Shown: in pieces, positions 29,116-40,384 of the stretch | Layout: the number at the start of each line of letters is the position of its first letter | How positions within the stretch are numbered: the first letter of the stretch is position 1 | DNA from: Hydnum rufescens UP504 | Taxonomy: Eukaryota > Basidiomycota > Agaricomycetes > Cantharellales > Hydnaceae | Length of the DNA stretch: 64,000 nucleotides | Direction of reading: 5' to 3' | Assembly (NCBI GenBank): GCA_014904985.1 | Contig: MU128929.1 | Location: forward strand, 77,754-141,753 | Translations under genes and position numbers: made by a program | Notes under the pieces: generated by a model | What the model saw: the letters and a program-made list of their open reading frames with translations, nothing else | What the model was told of the DNA's origin: nothing | The model's database searches: none

Positions 29116-31022
29116 GACGGTATAAGCGGAGGACGGGAGAAACCATGCCCTGTTTTAAGCATTTGCACGTGCGCCTCATGACATGCCTCTTCTCATCAAC
29201 CCTTCACATTGGTCGTTTTGGAGAATTGATGCCTAGCCAAGTCGGTAGTTGAGAAACAACAAACCCCGGGCGTCTATATGGACTGCAACCGGACTCATTC
29301 CAGCCACAAAATTTTATTTCACCAGCACAGGGGGCAGGAAGAAAGCGAGATGGGATTGGGCATGGGGTCAACAACGGCACCTCTGTGCCGTTCGGCAAGC
29401 CCGGCGAAGACATTCCCAATATCAGGACACCACTAGCGTTCGGCTAGATACAACCAACCCGACCCAAACCAGCGAGCTTAGACCCGAAGAAAACAAGGAA
29501 GCAGAAAGGAGACCACCGCCGTGGTGGACTGCGCTTCCAGAGGTAGTACATTGGAGGCGCCATCGGAATTATCCGTCGGCGTATTACATAACACAAAGAC
29601 CCTTTGAATAAATTTAACATTCGGACCCTAGCGCTCTGACTGGCAGTCCGTGATATTCTTTCTAGCCCATGAGTGAGAATTTGCGAGAAAATCCAGTGCA
29701 AGGGCCACGCTGATTGACTGTCGGGCGGGCGGGTTTCCATGCAATCTTATTTATGGCTTGGCCAGTCGTAATTTAATTGCACCTCAAAAATTTCCTGTTA
29801 ATTTTCAAGAAACTCCAAGGGACTCCAAGAGTTCACAACTCGAAAGTACTATATACTTAATAATCCCACGCAACCCTCAAAATGTCTTGCATGAGACTTT
29901 ATTATTACAATAGACTCATGCTGGATGGGGGGTGGGCGGGAAAGCAAGTCACAAACATCCGACTTTCCAGGACTACAGGATGGGAAAGCTCAGAGACACA
30001 GAACGCCTGAACAGGTGGGACCCGGATTAGGATTCGGCATCTTCGGCAGTAGAAATGAAATGAAATTTCGCACCATGCCCAAATTGGTGCATGGAGTACA
30101 ACGGTTCTCTTGGAGGGCAGCATTCTTGTTGTTGGGAAATGGGCCTTCCTTTCAGAGACGTGTCAGTGAAGATGCACAGCAGGATAACAACCGCTCTCTA
30201 CGGCCCATACACCGTTGATACCGGGTGGCGTCGTGGGCTAGACAGGAACTCCCTTCCCTGCAGCTGCAGCAATTATTATGCACGCGAATAACATCAAGGT
30301 CCGAGACTTACGTGACGTGGCTCCTGAACCCAATGCGACTGTTCCTGGCGAAGTAGTATACAATATAAATCAGCCCTGAGTGCTCGACTATCACAGCAGC
30401 GGTTCGGTCAGAGGGATGGATAAGGAACCACATACCAAGAAGGAAGGAGTCACGGTCGTCCGAAAACCGCCAACAAATCCGTGGATACTGTAGATGCATG
30501 ATACACCCCCATTGCGAAAATAAAATCCGAATAATGGAAGTGCCACATCGGCTCAACGATGCAACCATGAGAGCCGAACCAAATGCACAATTCTCCGATG
30601 TTTTTGTAATGAGAGCCTTGATTGGGCTTACGATCGTGCTCGTACACCAAATCAACTTGGCTCGCCCAAAATGTCGAACCATGCCACTACTTACTCCTTA
30701 GGAACTCTTAAACCCGCAGGTGTCAACTTCAAGGGGAGTTGCAGGACCATTGATGGATGGCGCAAGGAACTTCCAATAAGGGCGGAATTTCCCACAAGAA
30801 TAAGGTGACATTTCAAGAGCTTCAAGCGTCGTGGAGAAATGAAGGTAATATCTGAACTGTGAACCACATTTTGCGCAGTCCCGGTCCCACCTTGGACAGT
30901 GGTCTTGTTCTATCCTACCTCGTTACGCAAAAGGCTTATTTGCCGGTTTTTTAACGGCATGGATCTTGCAGACAGGGGAGAGTTGTTCAACCGGAAGCAA
31001 AAGACTACTCGTGTGCGCCGTC
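29116..31022. other. 1.9-kb intergenic region
   Basis: No gene, RNA or repeat is supported on either strand. Short frames in all six phases carry no recognisable motif. It separates the Tpo1-like transporter from the Shr3 gene. Confidence 0.4.
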
Positions 31023-31950
31023 ATGGGTTTCAGACATGCAGCAGTTCTCTCCGCTACCTCCTTCTTTCTTGGTGAGTTTTTGGGGATTGCATTTTGTACA
31101 GTCAAATAGATTCAACCGGTACGCATACATAGGTGTCCTGTTCATCAGCTTCAACGTGGACCGCCGCATCCTCTATGGAGGCGTGAGACCAAGTGAAGAG
31201 GACTACGCTGATGCTTTCAAATTCTACACAACGTTCTTCGAGGCTCCACTGGCAATTAAGGTCCTCTCGTCGCCGCTGTTCCCGGTTTCCTCCTTACATC
31301 AGTCTACAGGCACTACTACATGCTGTAATGGGTATCGGCCTTCTCGCGCTTGTTGGAAAGCTGCATAAGTGGGATGACAGCGCTGTTTTCTTCGATGGAA
31401 CGAGCCTCGGTGCTTTCCCTAGCCTTTCTCATTTATGGGCGGCGACTAACGCGTGTGTGAAACATAGCATTATTTCTCGCCGGGGTCATCATTTACATAT
31501 CTGTCACTATCCCGACGATGCGTACGGTGGTGGTTCCACTTCCAGACGATAGCATCGGGGATCAACGCGATGCTATTGCCGTGCTCGCTGCAGGAAACAC
31601 TCTTATCGCGGGTTGCCTAGTAGGCGTATTGGGGCTTCAGGCAAGTCTCCTTTTCCTAGCCATAACAGACAGAGTTCCGCAGTGCTTTCGGTTTCTTTCC
31701 CTATCGCATGATACCCGTTGCTCCTATCTGTCATCTCTCTATCGCCCATATCCTTTTCTGGCTCGCTTTCTTGTGGCGCCGGTGGCATATTCCGTCCAGA
31801 TGAATTATGGCCGGAGATTAATTATCATCCTTCCCACTCCCTTCCTCATTATAGGCAGGGCAGGAGTACGCGCGACGAGCCGAAATACGGGAGCGAAAGA
31901 ATGTGGAGAAAAAGGAGGCTGCAGCAGCTTCGGAGAAGAAAATGCAGTAA
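31023..31950 (+). CDS. SHR3: Shr3-family amino-acid permease chaperone
   Basis: An ER membrane chaperone that helps amino-acid permeases fold and leave the ER. Five exons (31,023-31,071; 31,133-31,260; 31,310-31,409; 31,468-31,640; 31,855-31,950) total 546 nt and give 181 residues, normal for basidiomycete Shr3. Key stretches are MGFRHAAVLSATSFFLGVLF (TM1), DAFKFYTTFFEAPLAIKALL, MGIGLLALVGKLHKWDDSAV, FFDGTSLALFLAGVIIYIS and LPDDSIGDQRDAIAVLAAGN. A cytosolic Arg/Lys/Glu-rich tail starts AGQEYARRAEIRERK and ends at KKMQ. The fourth intron (31,641-31,854, 214 nt) starts with GCAAGT, a GC-AG intron, and is much longer than its neighbours. All frames join exactly, so the model is firm. Confidence 0.93.
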
Positions 31951-32370
31951 TAGGTTCATGTGCGGAAGGTATATATGTTTACAGATATCTACTCGGATGG
32001 AAGGACGGGGTATCCCTGTTGTTTTCAATACTTGTGTAACCGTTGGTACAGGATGTCGTGCTCTAATTCATTCTCCAGGATCGACCTTGGGTTTTGCGAT
32101 ACTCAACTCTATTTACTTCACGACACTTTGAGTGGGAAGCAGCATCATAGAGGGTGGATGTATTCAAAGTCTTCACAAGACGATGATATACGTAACTGCT
32201 CTGATCCAAGTGGTAAGACTTGGAACGATCTGAGGAGCCTTGAACGGTACATCAGAATCAAAAAAAAGGCTGCAAGGAAATTTTCGAACCACCACAAATG
32301 AGGGCATGGCAAGAATCAAGAAGGTAGAGAGCCGGCGCAGGAAGAGCGTCAGCAGTGAGAAGTGTAGACA

Positions 32371-34182
32371 TTAGAACCAATAACAGTCCTCGGGATCGAC
32401 GATTGCTGCATACAGGTCAAGGCCCCCTAGAGGAGGAACCGTTAGAGTCACGTTGGGTGGTATGATGAACACAAAGCGCCAGGGGGAAACGGTCGGAAAA
32501 CCATGTTTATCCCCAACTTTGGCAAGTCTATGATTAATTTCATGCTTTGATGCGATGGTGAACTGGAAGACGTAGAGGATGCCATCGACCAGAATAAACG
32601 GATCAATCACCTTTTCGTTCGTGGATTGTGGTACATACATGACATTCGGAATGATCGAGGATAATTCATCGTCGGCATATTCTTGGCAATCATCTGGTCG
32701 GATGTCAAGAACCTGGGCTCCTCGAGCGGCTGTTTCCAAGTGTTTTCAGCCCGTAGTCATGGAGGAGGATCTGATTCGAGTACCCACGGGGCCATGACCC
32801 CTGTGCCTTTGAATCTGAACTCAAATTCATAGGCTTCTTCACCATCCGGAAGAATTCCAGGATGGTCGGTGCTGCAGATACGTTTGCCCAATCGCCTCAT
32901 ACAGGATCCCAGCCATCCTCCTACATTCCCTACCCTTGAAAATAGCCGATACAGGCGGATTCTCTCCGCCGGTTCTTGATTCCGCACCTGAAGTCCAAGT
33001 CGCGATTGGACCCCAATCTGTAATGGGATCTATGACGGGTCCACTGTATATGTCGTCGTGATCCTCCCGACCGACGAGGCATACTTCGTGGGACATCTGG
33101 AACGTCTGGGCTTGCGAAAATATCTTTTCAAGCAGAAGTGCGTCGATGCCCGAGATCGCTGCATTCACAGTGGATTCGTAGTACTCCAAACACTGGGGGG
33201 TTTTTCTGCAAGGAGACACAGACGAGGAGTCGGACCCAGCCGGTCGAAGATTTCAGACATACGTGGGGCCAAATTTGCGCGATGTTGCTGTGGGACACTG
33301 AATATCCTCAGGGGATAAAGATGAATTATATGAAGAGTTGCCGAAACGAACTCACATTCTGAGAATCTCGTTCTTCGACCAAGGAGTCATGATGATAACT
33401 TTGGGCTCTTCCATAGTTTTGTGTAAGCGTTCCCAAGCCTTTGCCACTGATGTGGCGAATATTACGAATTACGAAGAGGGGTGTTCCAGATCCGACTAAA
33501 CCAGGTGGAATGCTGCCATTGGCGAAATGGTCTGTATCGACAAAGGTCCAGATGAAGTATGTGAAGTCGTCATAGGTCCAATCGGACGGTAGAATGTATA
33601 CGCCTTCCTTCACAAACAGGTGAAGTACAGTCTTGCGGAACAGAATGAATGGTTCGCTAGAAGCGATGCGGCGACGAGCGGCATACCAGAACCAGACGCT
33701 TTTTCCTATTCCAACGGTCTGGAGCAACGTGGAGGGAACAACAATGCAAGAGGACTCACCCACGCCCGGTTGACCCGTGATCACAGCACAGGGTGTTCGA
33801 CCCCAACATCTCATGCGTGGGGATAATCACGACAAAGAGCATCGTAGATGCGAACGTACTCGGTGCGAATCCAAATGCTATTAACCAGACCGTAGAGGCC
33901 GATATCAAGGGAATAACAACCTGGAATGAGATGATCGCCCTCCCCATCATCCTCCGTGTACGTATCTTTGCCCTGGTTGTCCTCCTTATTGGGCTCGCCT
34001 CGTCCGATTTTCGCCTGGGCGTCGCGCCATTCTACCTCCTCTGCCTCCATGCTCACACCCCAATATTTCTTAGGAAACTGAGCGATGGATGCATCTGCAG
34101 GAATTGGGGCCCACACTTGAGCCCTGAGGGCATAGTCTACCAGGACAGACGCCAACGAGGAGGGATCAGCGGATGGGTACAC
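32371..34182 (-). CDS. Crinkler-type (CR) P-loop NTPase with nuclease-like C-terminus
   Basis: The order of elements fits fungal CR (Crinkler-RHS-type) proteins. A variable N-terminus (MYPSADPSSLASVLVDYALR, ATG 34,182) leads to SIWIRTEYVRIYDAL. A P-loop GQPGVGKSVWFWYAARRR is split by an intron at 33,706-33,759. Then come HLFVKEGVYILPSDW, PPGLVGSGTPLFVI, KVIIMTPWSKNEILR and a C-terminal DPFILVDGILYVFQFTIAS with a following HEINHRL, as in restriction-endonuclease-like domains of CR proteins. The stop is at 32,371. Frame changes that I could not explain by normal introns occur near 33,810-33,830 (just before the P-loop exon) and near 33,440, so the gene may be damaged. Relatives are proposed effectors, toxins or selfish-element proteins; function here is not known. 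A second CR-type copy lies at 45.2-46.5 kb. Confidence 0.65.
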
Positions 34183-34515
34183 GGTATGGTGTCAGTTGGT
34201 CGGAGTTTCAATAGACCACAGCCGCCACAGGCTAGCACATGAATTCGAATACCCCTAATCAATGTGATGGCGGGCGGAAATTAATCAACTATCTGGAAAA
34301 TACAATCGTACATAAACAGAGGCGATAAAATGATGACACAGTGACAGAGCAAAGAAATCAAGCGCGAACGAGATAGAAGGACATCAACGGAGACCGAGAG
34401 AATGTCTTTTGGTTTGAGATCAGGCGATAGGCTTCTGCACGAAATGACAGATAAGCTTATTTCACCTGTACAACGTCCAATAGCACTAACAGGGGAAAAG
34501 GTATGACAGGGCTTA

Positions 34516-36320
34516 TTATTCATCAACGTCCATTCTCCGGTCTTCCAGGGTGGAGGTAGGTGCCTTCGCCCTCCGGCGTAGACCCGGTGTTGAAAATGCT
34601 TTCACATCGTCCGTCTCGGTATCGGTACCACTGTCGCTCACCACACTTGCAGCTCGCGTAGATGGTGATGGTGATGGGGTGGTGTGCCGAGGTGGTGATT
34701 GATGGTGAGATCCGCCCCCATGGTGTGGAACGGCTTCAAACGGATTGGCAAGAGCGGCTCTGTCACACATGGTTGCCACCGTATAGAGGGAAGAATTCCC
34801 CCAGTCGGGGCCAGGCAGCGCCGGCCGTTGTTCCTGTTGCTGACGTTGTAGACCAAGTTGTTGCAACCTGTACAAGAGATTGGGTACTGGTTTGACTAGA
34901 CTGAAAGAAACTGGGGACTAACCTATCAACCCAAGCCTCTGCGCGATCCAAGCTCTCCTTGAATACTGCCGATACACTTCGCATCATATCCAGACTCTCG
35001 GTAGCGAGAGTCAATACACGGGTGGCAGCCATCATTGCAGCGCTCCCAGTCATTCCCTGGTTAGTGCGATATGAAGCAGGCAATGGATCTTCGGATCGCG
35101 CCGCCAGGGCCCATCGCTCTGGAAGCATGAGAATGAAGCTTCGCACGCTTGCCCTCGCCTGTTCCGGCAATGCACTCCCAGCGTACTTATAGACCACATC
35201 GACTACCTGGCGGATCGTGTCCACCAGTTCTTTTTTGACTTGGGCGAGAATGGTGAGAGACTGGAATGGGACAATGGCATCATTCGCAGAGGATGAGGGA
35301 AGGCTATTAGGTGAGATAGAAGCAATGAAGGAGCGAAGGAGGAGGATTTGTTGGTCAATGTGAGAATTTGCATACTACCCGAAATATTAAGAATCCCTTG
35401 ACGTAGAGAGATAAACAAGACTCATACTCACCTGAAGCCACTGAAGGCAGTATTTAAGTCGCTTCATGCTTTCTTCGCTAACTGCCGCACCGATACCACC
35501 AGCTTCGAGGAGAACTGCTTGCCACTTGCTACGGTTTATGACCTGTACCTCTTGCCCAGAAGATGGGGATTGATTCTGAGCTTGTGCGACAGTGACCCAA
35601 TGAGATTCGCTATGAAAACGGGTAGAGGTAGGAGACCATCCAGTATCACTGCTGGGTGCTACACTAGAGTCTCGGCTGCTGGGGACGCGTGCGTCACTAT
35701 CAATCCAAAGGTGTTTTCTTCCACGGGGACTGAGGGCGGGATCCGGACTGTTCTTTGAAGGGGGGGCTGAATGGGACTCGGCTTGGGGTGGGGGAGAGTC
35801 CTCTGGCTTTCCACCATACCGACCAAATCGATCAAGTTGGCGGCAAGCAAATTCGTCAAGTTGATTCACAGGGAGTCGGTCCATCACGGGTCGAGTCATG
35901 GTCTTGACCGTGCCTTCCATCATCTCTGCTCCAAATTTAACTACGCGCGAACTAGCTTTGCCCTGTTCGTATACACGGATAGCGCTTGTGACAAGGGGAA
36001 AATTCGACATCCGAGAGACAAAGCTGGAATCATCTTCTTGATCTGTTGTCGCAGTCTCTGATATGGTAGAGCGAGAGGAAGAGGAAGCGACAGAGAGAGA
36101 GGGTGTGGACGCTGGAAGGGCCTGGTCAGGTCTGTAATTCGACACCAAATACCACACTTGCGTACGCACCTGTTTGTGAGTATGAGCGGAATTTCGGGTC
36201 GATAAGACCCGGAGACGCTGGACCCTCGACGGTATCGCTTGAGGGCGGGACCCCGTTGCGCATCTCGCCGAGGGCGCGGGCGACGATGAGAACGTCGGCA
36301 TCGACTTCATGCGACTCCAT
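34516..36320 (-). CDS. OPI1: Opi1-like transcriptional repressor
   Basis: Opi1 proteins sit on ER/nuclear membranes by binding phosphatidic acid and repress phospholipid-synthesis genes when inositol is ample. Exon 1 starts at ATG 36,320 (MESHEVDADVLIVARALGEM). Exon 2 holds the Opi1 core: FVSRMSNFPLVTSAIRVYEQ, then GKASSRVVKFGAEMMEGTVK, MDRLPVNQLDEFACRQLD and a Ser/Pro-rich linker. Later exons give RSKWQAVLLEAGGIGAAVSE, LVDTIRQVVDVVYKYAGSAL, SFILMLPERWALAARSEDPL and a Gln/His/Pro-rich tail ending MDVDE at 34,516. An upstream ATG at 36,493 is rejected because a second-frame intron model from 36,320 gives the conserved start. It diverges from the Stealth gene across 134 bp. Confidence 0.82.
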
Positions 36321-36454
36321 GAGGAGGGGAGAGAGAAATTCGGGACGGGCGCAGTTCCTCGTTTTTTTCCCTCCTCGCAATGAACGCTCTGCTCAGCCCA
36401 ATTGCACGTGGAAGCATCAGCTCCCGCAATCATCTCCCCGGCTAGATCCGGTAT
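36321..36454. promoter_or_regulatory. Shared 134-bp divergent promoter between Opi1-like and Stealth genes
   Basis: The start codons of the two genes face away from each other with only 134 bp between them. The interval holds GCACGTG at about 36,402-36,408, an E-box core (CACGTG) of the kind bound by Ino2/Ino4-type bHLH factors. Regulation through it is inferred from the motif alone. Confidence 0.45.
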
Positions 36455-39113
36455 ATGCTTCCCCTTCCATCGACTCGCCGCCCAAGTAGGCACACTCTTG
36501 GGCTCTTATTCTCCACTCGCCTCTTCAACCTTCGTCGCACCCTTGTTTTTTGTCTCCTTGTCACTGGTGCCCTTTTTGTCTTGCATCGACCTGTTTCTCA
36601 TTCTCAAGCACCACCGCCTTGCATTGACCCTTTCTCTCTCTCCAACGGATCATTCGATCCTATATATCCCCACCCCTCTCACACTTCATATCGCCCATTC
36701 CAATTCTATAGCACCGTATTTCCATATTCACTATCTCAATCTGCCAATGACCTGCCCTCCAATTGCGTCGACGCGTTCGTGGACCAAGGATTGCCTTGTC
36801 ATTCAAGTCACTATCCGCCAAAACTAGATGTGGTATATACCTGGGTGAATGGGTCGGACCCGTTAATAAATAGCACTATTTTTGCACTGGCCACAGAATA
36901 TACCCACAAACATATGGATGGTGCAATGTCACAGCTCTATCGGTAAGCACATTGCCAGTCCAACCAGCAGATTTTCTCTGAACTCAATTTAGAGAACACG
37001 ATGAGCTTCGCCATTCAATACGCTCAGTTTTCCATCATTTTAATCCCCACCTGGCCTCGGTGCATGTCGTCACCTCCGACGTCAGCGCACCTCTTTGTGA
37101 ACCGCAGCCTTCACATCAGTGGAGGCTGGGCCACATTCCTCAATGGCTTGATATTGAAGGGACTCATTCGATCCCAATCAATATTTGGCATCATGCTCAG
37201 ATATTTGACGAGTACAAAACATCGAGTTTCAATAGCTATGCGATCGGTGAGTCCGACATCGTTTATGAAAAACAAGTTCTCAATATCTATTACAGAGACC
37301 CAACTTAAGAACATCCCAAAATTATCAGAAAACTTGTACGTTGTCCATTGAATCTATGGAACAAACTGTCGGAACTGATATTCCAACAGCCTTTATATGG
37401 TGCAGTGGCGTGGTGAATCTCCTCACGGATCAGCCATAGATAATATGATATTAGAATGACGATTTTTTCTTCTTGTCCAACCTGCAAGTCTCGGACTTCT
37501 ACACTGACGGTAATTCTCTCTTTTTGCTTCTTCACGTTCGGTTTGCTTATGTCTGTGCTAGCTTTCGGCCCCGTCTTGCGAATGCAGTCAGACTTGCTGG
37601 TAAAGCCTCACCGCGACAACATCGGAGCATCCCCGGAATGGCAAGCACTCGAATATACAAACGGTCTCATCAGTTCGTATGAAACGTGGATTGTACATAG
37701 GGTCAATCCAATTAGTGCTTTGTCTTTCATAGGTGATCGATTCGGTGCTCGTTATCGACCATATAGTGCGCACCAAGCGCGGGCCCTTTCAGTTTCAATC
37801 ATGCGGGAATTAACTTCAATTTGGGCGGAACAAATCAACGCTACTGCCTCGCGCCCATTCCGGGGCACGTCTCATGGACTCGGTGACCTGTATATGTCCT
37901 TCCTTGCCACTCACTTTATAGTCGAACGATGGCGGGAGGCACTCCTTTGGACATTCGTGGTCGCGAAGATCGGTTCAGCAGACGGTGTGTGGGGAGAAGC
38001 TGAAGCCCAGTCCGCTTGGCAAGCCATCGGTGGCGCGACTGGCTCCATAGAAACCAAGGTTCTACGTGGGGAGCGCGAAACCCTGGAATTTGGCCGAGTT
38101 CGAAGGATTTTGGAAAAGGGCGGTCATGGGGACCAGACACTCAATTCACGCAGAACTACATATGTTTTCTGTGAGTCTGGAACACTTTCTTCTCTGGCTT
38201 CTTCCTCTCCTCACGAAAGATATCAATATTGTCCAGCGTCAGCGGACGGGTATCCATATACTGGTTTTGGCCGCCGAGGCTCCTACTCATGGACCCCAGA
38301 CCCCGATAAATTTGACCCCGGGGAACGGTGCACCATGGAATTCGATGACTGCTTCGCAACAGTACGAGATGGACGCAAACTTACCTCTGACGACGTCTTC
38401 AAACGAGTAGCTTTCGAAAGACCATATGCTTGCGGAGATTGTAGTACGTGTTGATGCTGCCAGTCATTTTATTTTCTAATTCAGATTGCTGCGGATGAAT
38501 TTTTATAGTTATAACTGCATTAGTGACGGCGAGTGGTCGATTGGGTCTCTCGGCATTCCTGCCATCTCCCAACCGAACATTTCAAGCGAAACCCGGAGAT
38601 TCTCAAGATAGACGAGAAAAACCCATCCCCATCCCCATCCTCCCCCTAACCCCCACGTGGTGGAAGACAGATTTCTCTCTCGACAGTGTACTTTCCCCGT
38701 ATGCGTCGAATGCAACACCATCGACGCCAATAGATTTGAGGGCCTGGGTAGTCCAAGTGCTCCAGCGATATCGCTTCGTAATCGGTGCGTACAACATCTC
38801 ATCAGCGGGCTGAACGAACTGGATCTTTTCGGGATGTCCCACCCGAGAGGGCCTAACTCAAACATGGCGTGTAACAGGCGAAACCCCAGCGATGTTCGCT
38901 CTGCTATCGAACCCTCAACAGGCCCAGCAACTGCTAGGACGAATTGGCAGCTCGGACAGTATTCGTCCCCGCGAGGCTTTGTTGTGTATCAACGACGATA
39001 TCCAAAAGGACCATGATACTGTAGCTAAGCTCTTGATGGAGTTTATGCGAAATCAATGGCCGACACCATCACCTTGGGAAAAGGATGTCCAAGACAGACC
39101 AACAAGGTTGTGA
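36455..39113 (+). CDS. Stealth-family sugar-phosphate transferase, type II membrane protein
   Basis: Stealth proteins transfer sugar-1-phosphate units (GNPTAB and bacterial capsule hexose-phosphate transferases). The start MLPLPSTRRPSRHTLG is followed by a signal anchor (TLVFCLLVTGALFVLH), so a Golgi-facing enzyme is expected. CR1 is LDVVYTWVNGSDP (about 36,829-36,866). CR2 covers REHDELRHSIRSVF, HPHLA-type VHVVTSD, WRLGHIPQWLD and SSFNSYAIETQLKNIPKLS. Then ENFLYMNDDFFFLSN, with FLYM in a 10-nt micro-exon (37,390-37,399), and DFYTDAFGPVLRMQSDLLVK. CR3 lies around HQARALSVSIMRELTSIW and CR4 around REALLCINDDIQKD (about 38,974-39,015). Introns at 36,943-36,992, 37,336-37,389 and 37,400-37,454 restore one frame, and the stop is at 39,113. 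The acceptor substrate is unknown; cell-wall or secreted glycan modification is a reasonable guess. Confidence 0.88.
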
Positions 39114-39592
39114 CTTTAGATCTTTAGAACATCTCTTTGCCCAAATCATGTATTTGTTCAAAGTAATTCCCAGCTGACCAAGCTTCCTGCATTCTCTACT
39201 ACAACTGCTTCGGAAGCACGCAGTGGATATGACTATAGCCGTGTCGGAGATGGGGAAGATTTCAAAAAGAGAGGGATAACGTCGGATCGCAGTTCTAACT
39301 TGTATGGCCCAAGAGATTTCCAGCTGGCAACTCATGTTCCAACAATCACCAGCCTACATAGTTATCATATTGCAAGAAAAACGAACGGGTTGTTACATTA
39401 CAGCAATAGTCCCACTGCGTTTGACGGGTCAACATCGAGACAAGGGTGGCTGGTTCCAGTTGTTACGTCACCGACCTGAAGGAGCGATGCCCTATACTAA
39501 ATCGACGTGACTGGGAAAAAGAGGTTATTCTCATTGCTGGGGCGGGAATCTGTTGAACCCCCCAGGAAAAAAAAAATTAGGGAAATAGCTCA

Positions 39593-40326
39593 TCAGACAA
39601 GACAAGGTGGTTGTACGAACCCGGGAGGGGGTGGGCCACCCATAGGCATTCCGGGAAATCCGGGAGGGGGTCCGCCGGGGAATCCGGGGGGTCGGAATCC
39701 TGGCGGAGGCATACCTGGCGGCATTCCCATTGGGGGAGCCCCAAATGGCCGAGGGGGCGCGAGTCCGACTGAAGAAGCCACAAGCGAGGTCAGAGAAAAC
39801 AAACTACATGAATACAAAGTCAATGGCATCGCACCTGGAGGCATCATTCCCATTCCACGGCCTGCAGGCATTCCGCGCCCTGGACCAGGTAACAACTATT
39901 GGATCGGTGAATCAGAACACATACCAGATCACAACCGATTGGATACCCACGGCGGACGGAGTTTTGTCTTCATCTGGAACAGGAGGGGGACCCTCGACGC
40001 TGATACTGACTACAACCTCGCCCCGAATGATTACCAGGCCAAGCGTTCTTTTTTGTTCTTGTGGGATCACTGGTTCCCCATCCTCTGCCTTTTTCTTTGT
40101 CCGAATTCGTCTGAACTCTTCGCAGTCGACGACAACCAGATTCATATGTCTATCAAACGCAAGCATCTGGCCAACGAGAGCGCGCCCATCGTTGAGCGTG
40201 ATTTTCAGCCTCCAGTTGATGAGGGCCTGCATCTTTCCACCTTTCGCTTTTGGAGGCGCCTATATTGACGCCGGGTCATTGATTTACGTCGCAGTAAGGC
40301 TACGTTCCATCTTATGGACTCACCAT
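39593..40326 (-). CDS. SMB1: Small nuclear ribonucleoprotein SmB
   Basis: A core Sm protein of U1, U2, U4 and U5 snRNPs. The Sm1 motif (ITLNDGRALVGQMLAFDRHM) and Sm2 motif (TLGLVIIRGEVVVSISV) lie in exon 2 (39,951-40,259), which begins APPKAKGGKMQALINWRLK. The start codon appears to be alone in exon 1: AAAATG at 40,329-40,324 is followed directly by GTGAGT, and the 64-nt intron 40,260-40,323 ends TATAG. Exon 3 (39,593-39,895) carries a PGPGRG-type start and the usual PPG/PGM-rich tail (GFRPPGFPGGPPPGFPG), and a small extra intron in it is possible near 39,770-39,815. The intron 39,896-39,950 links KTPSA to LLPGPGRG. Length is about 200 residues. The kinase-like duplication starts about 60 bp upstream of its start codon. 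Confidence 0.9.
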
Positions 40327-40384
40327 TTTTGAGTAGTCTGGCGGAGCTGACTTCCCGGAGACTGCCGAGCACTAACTCCGAATC

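Noticed and set aside
34662..36061. Several plus-strand frames over the Opi1 region
   Set aside because: Shadows of low-complexity Ser/Pro-rich exons; the minus strand carries the Opi1 motifs.
39507..40268. Plus-strand 253-codon Gly/Pro-rich open frame
   Set aside because: It is the antisense shadow of the Pro/Gly/Met-rich tail and Sm domain of SmB, which has exact Sm motifs and splice borders on the minus strand.
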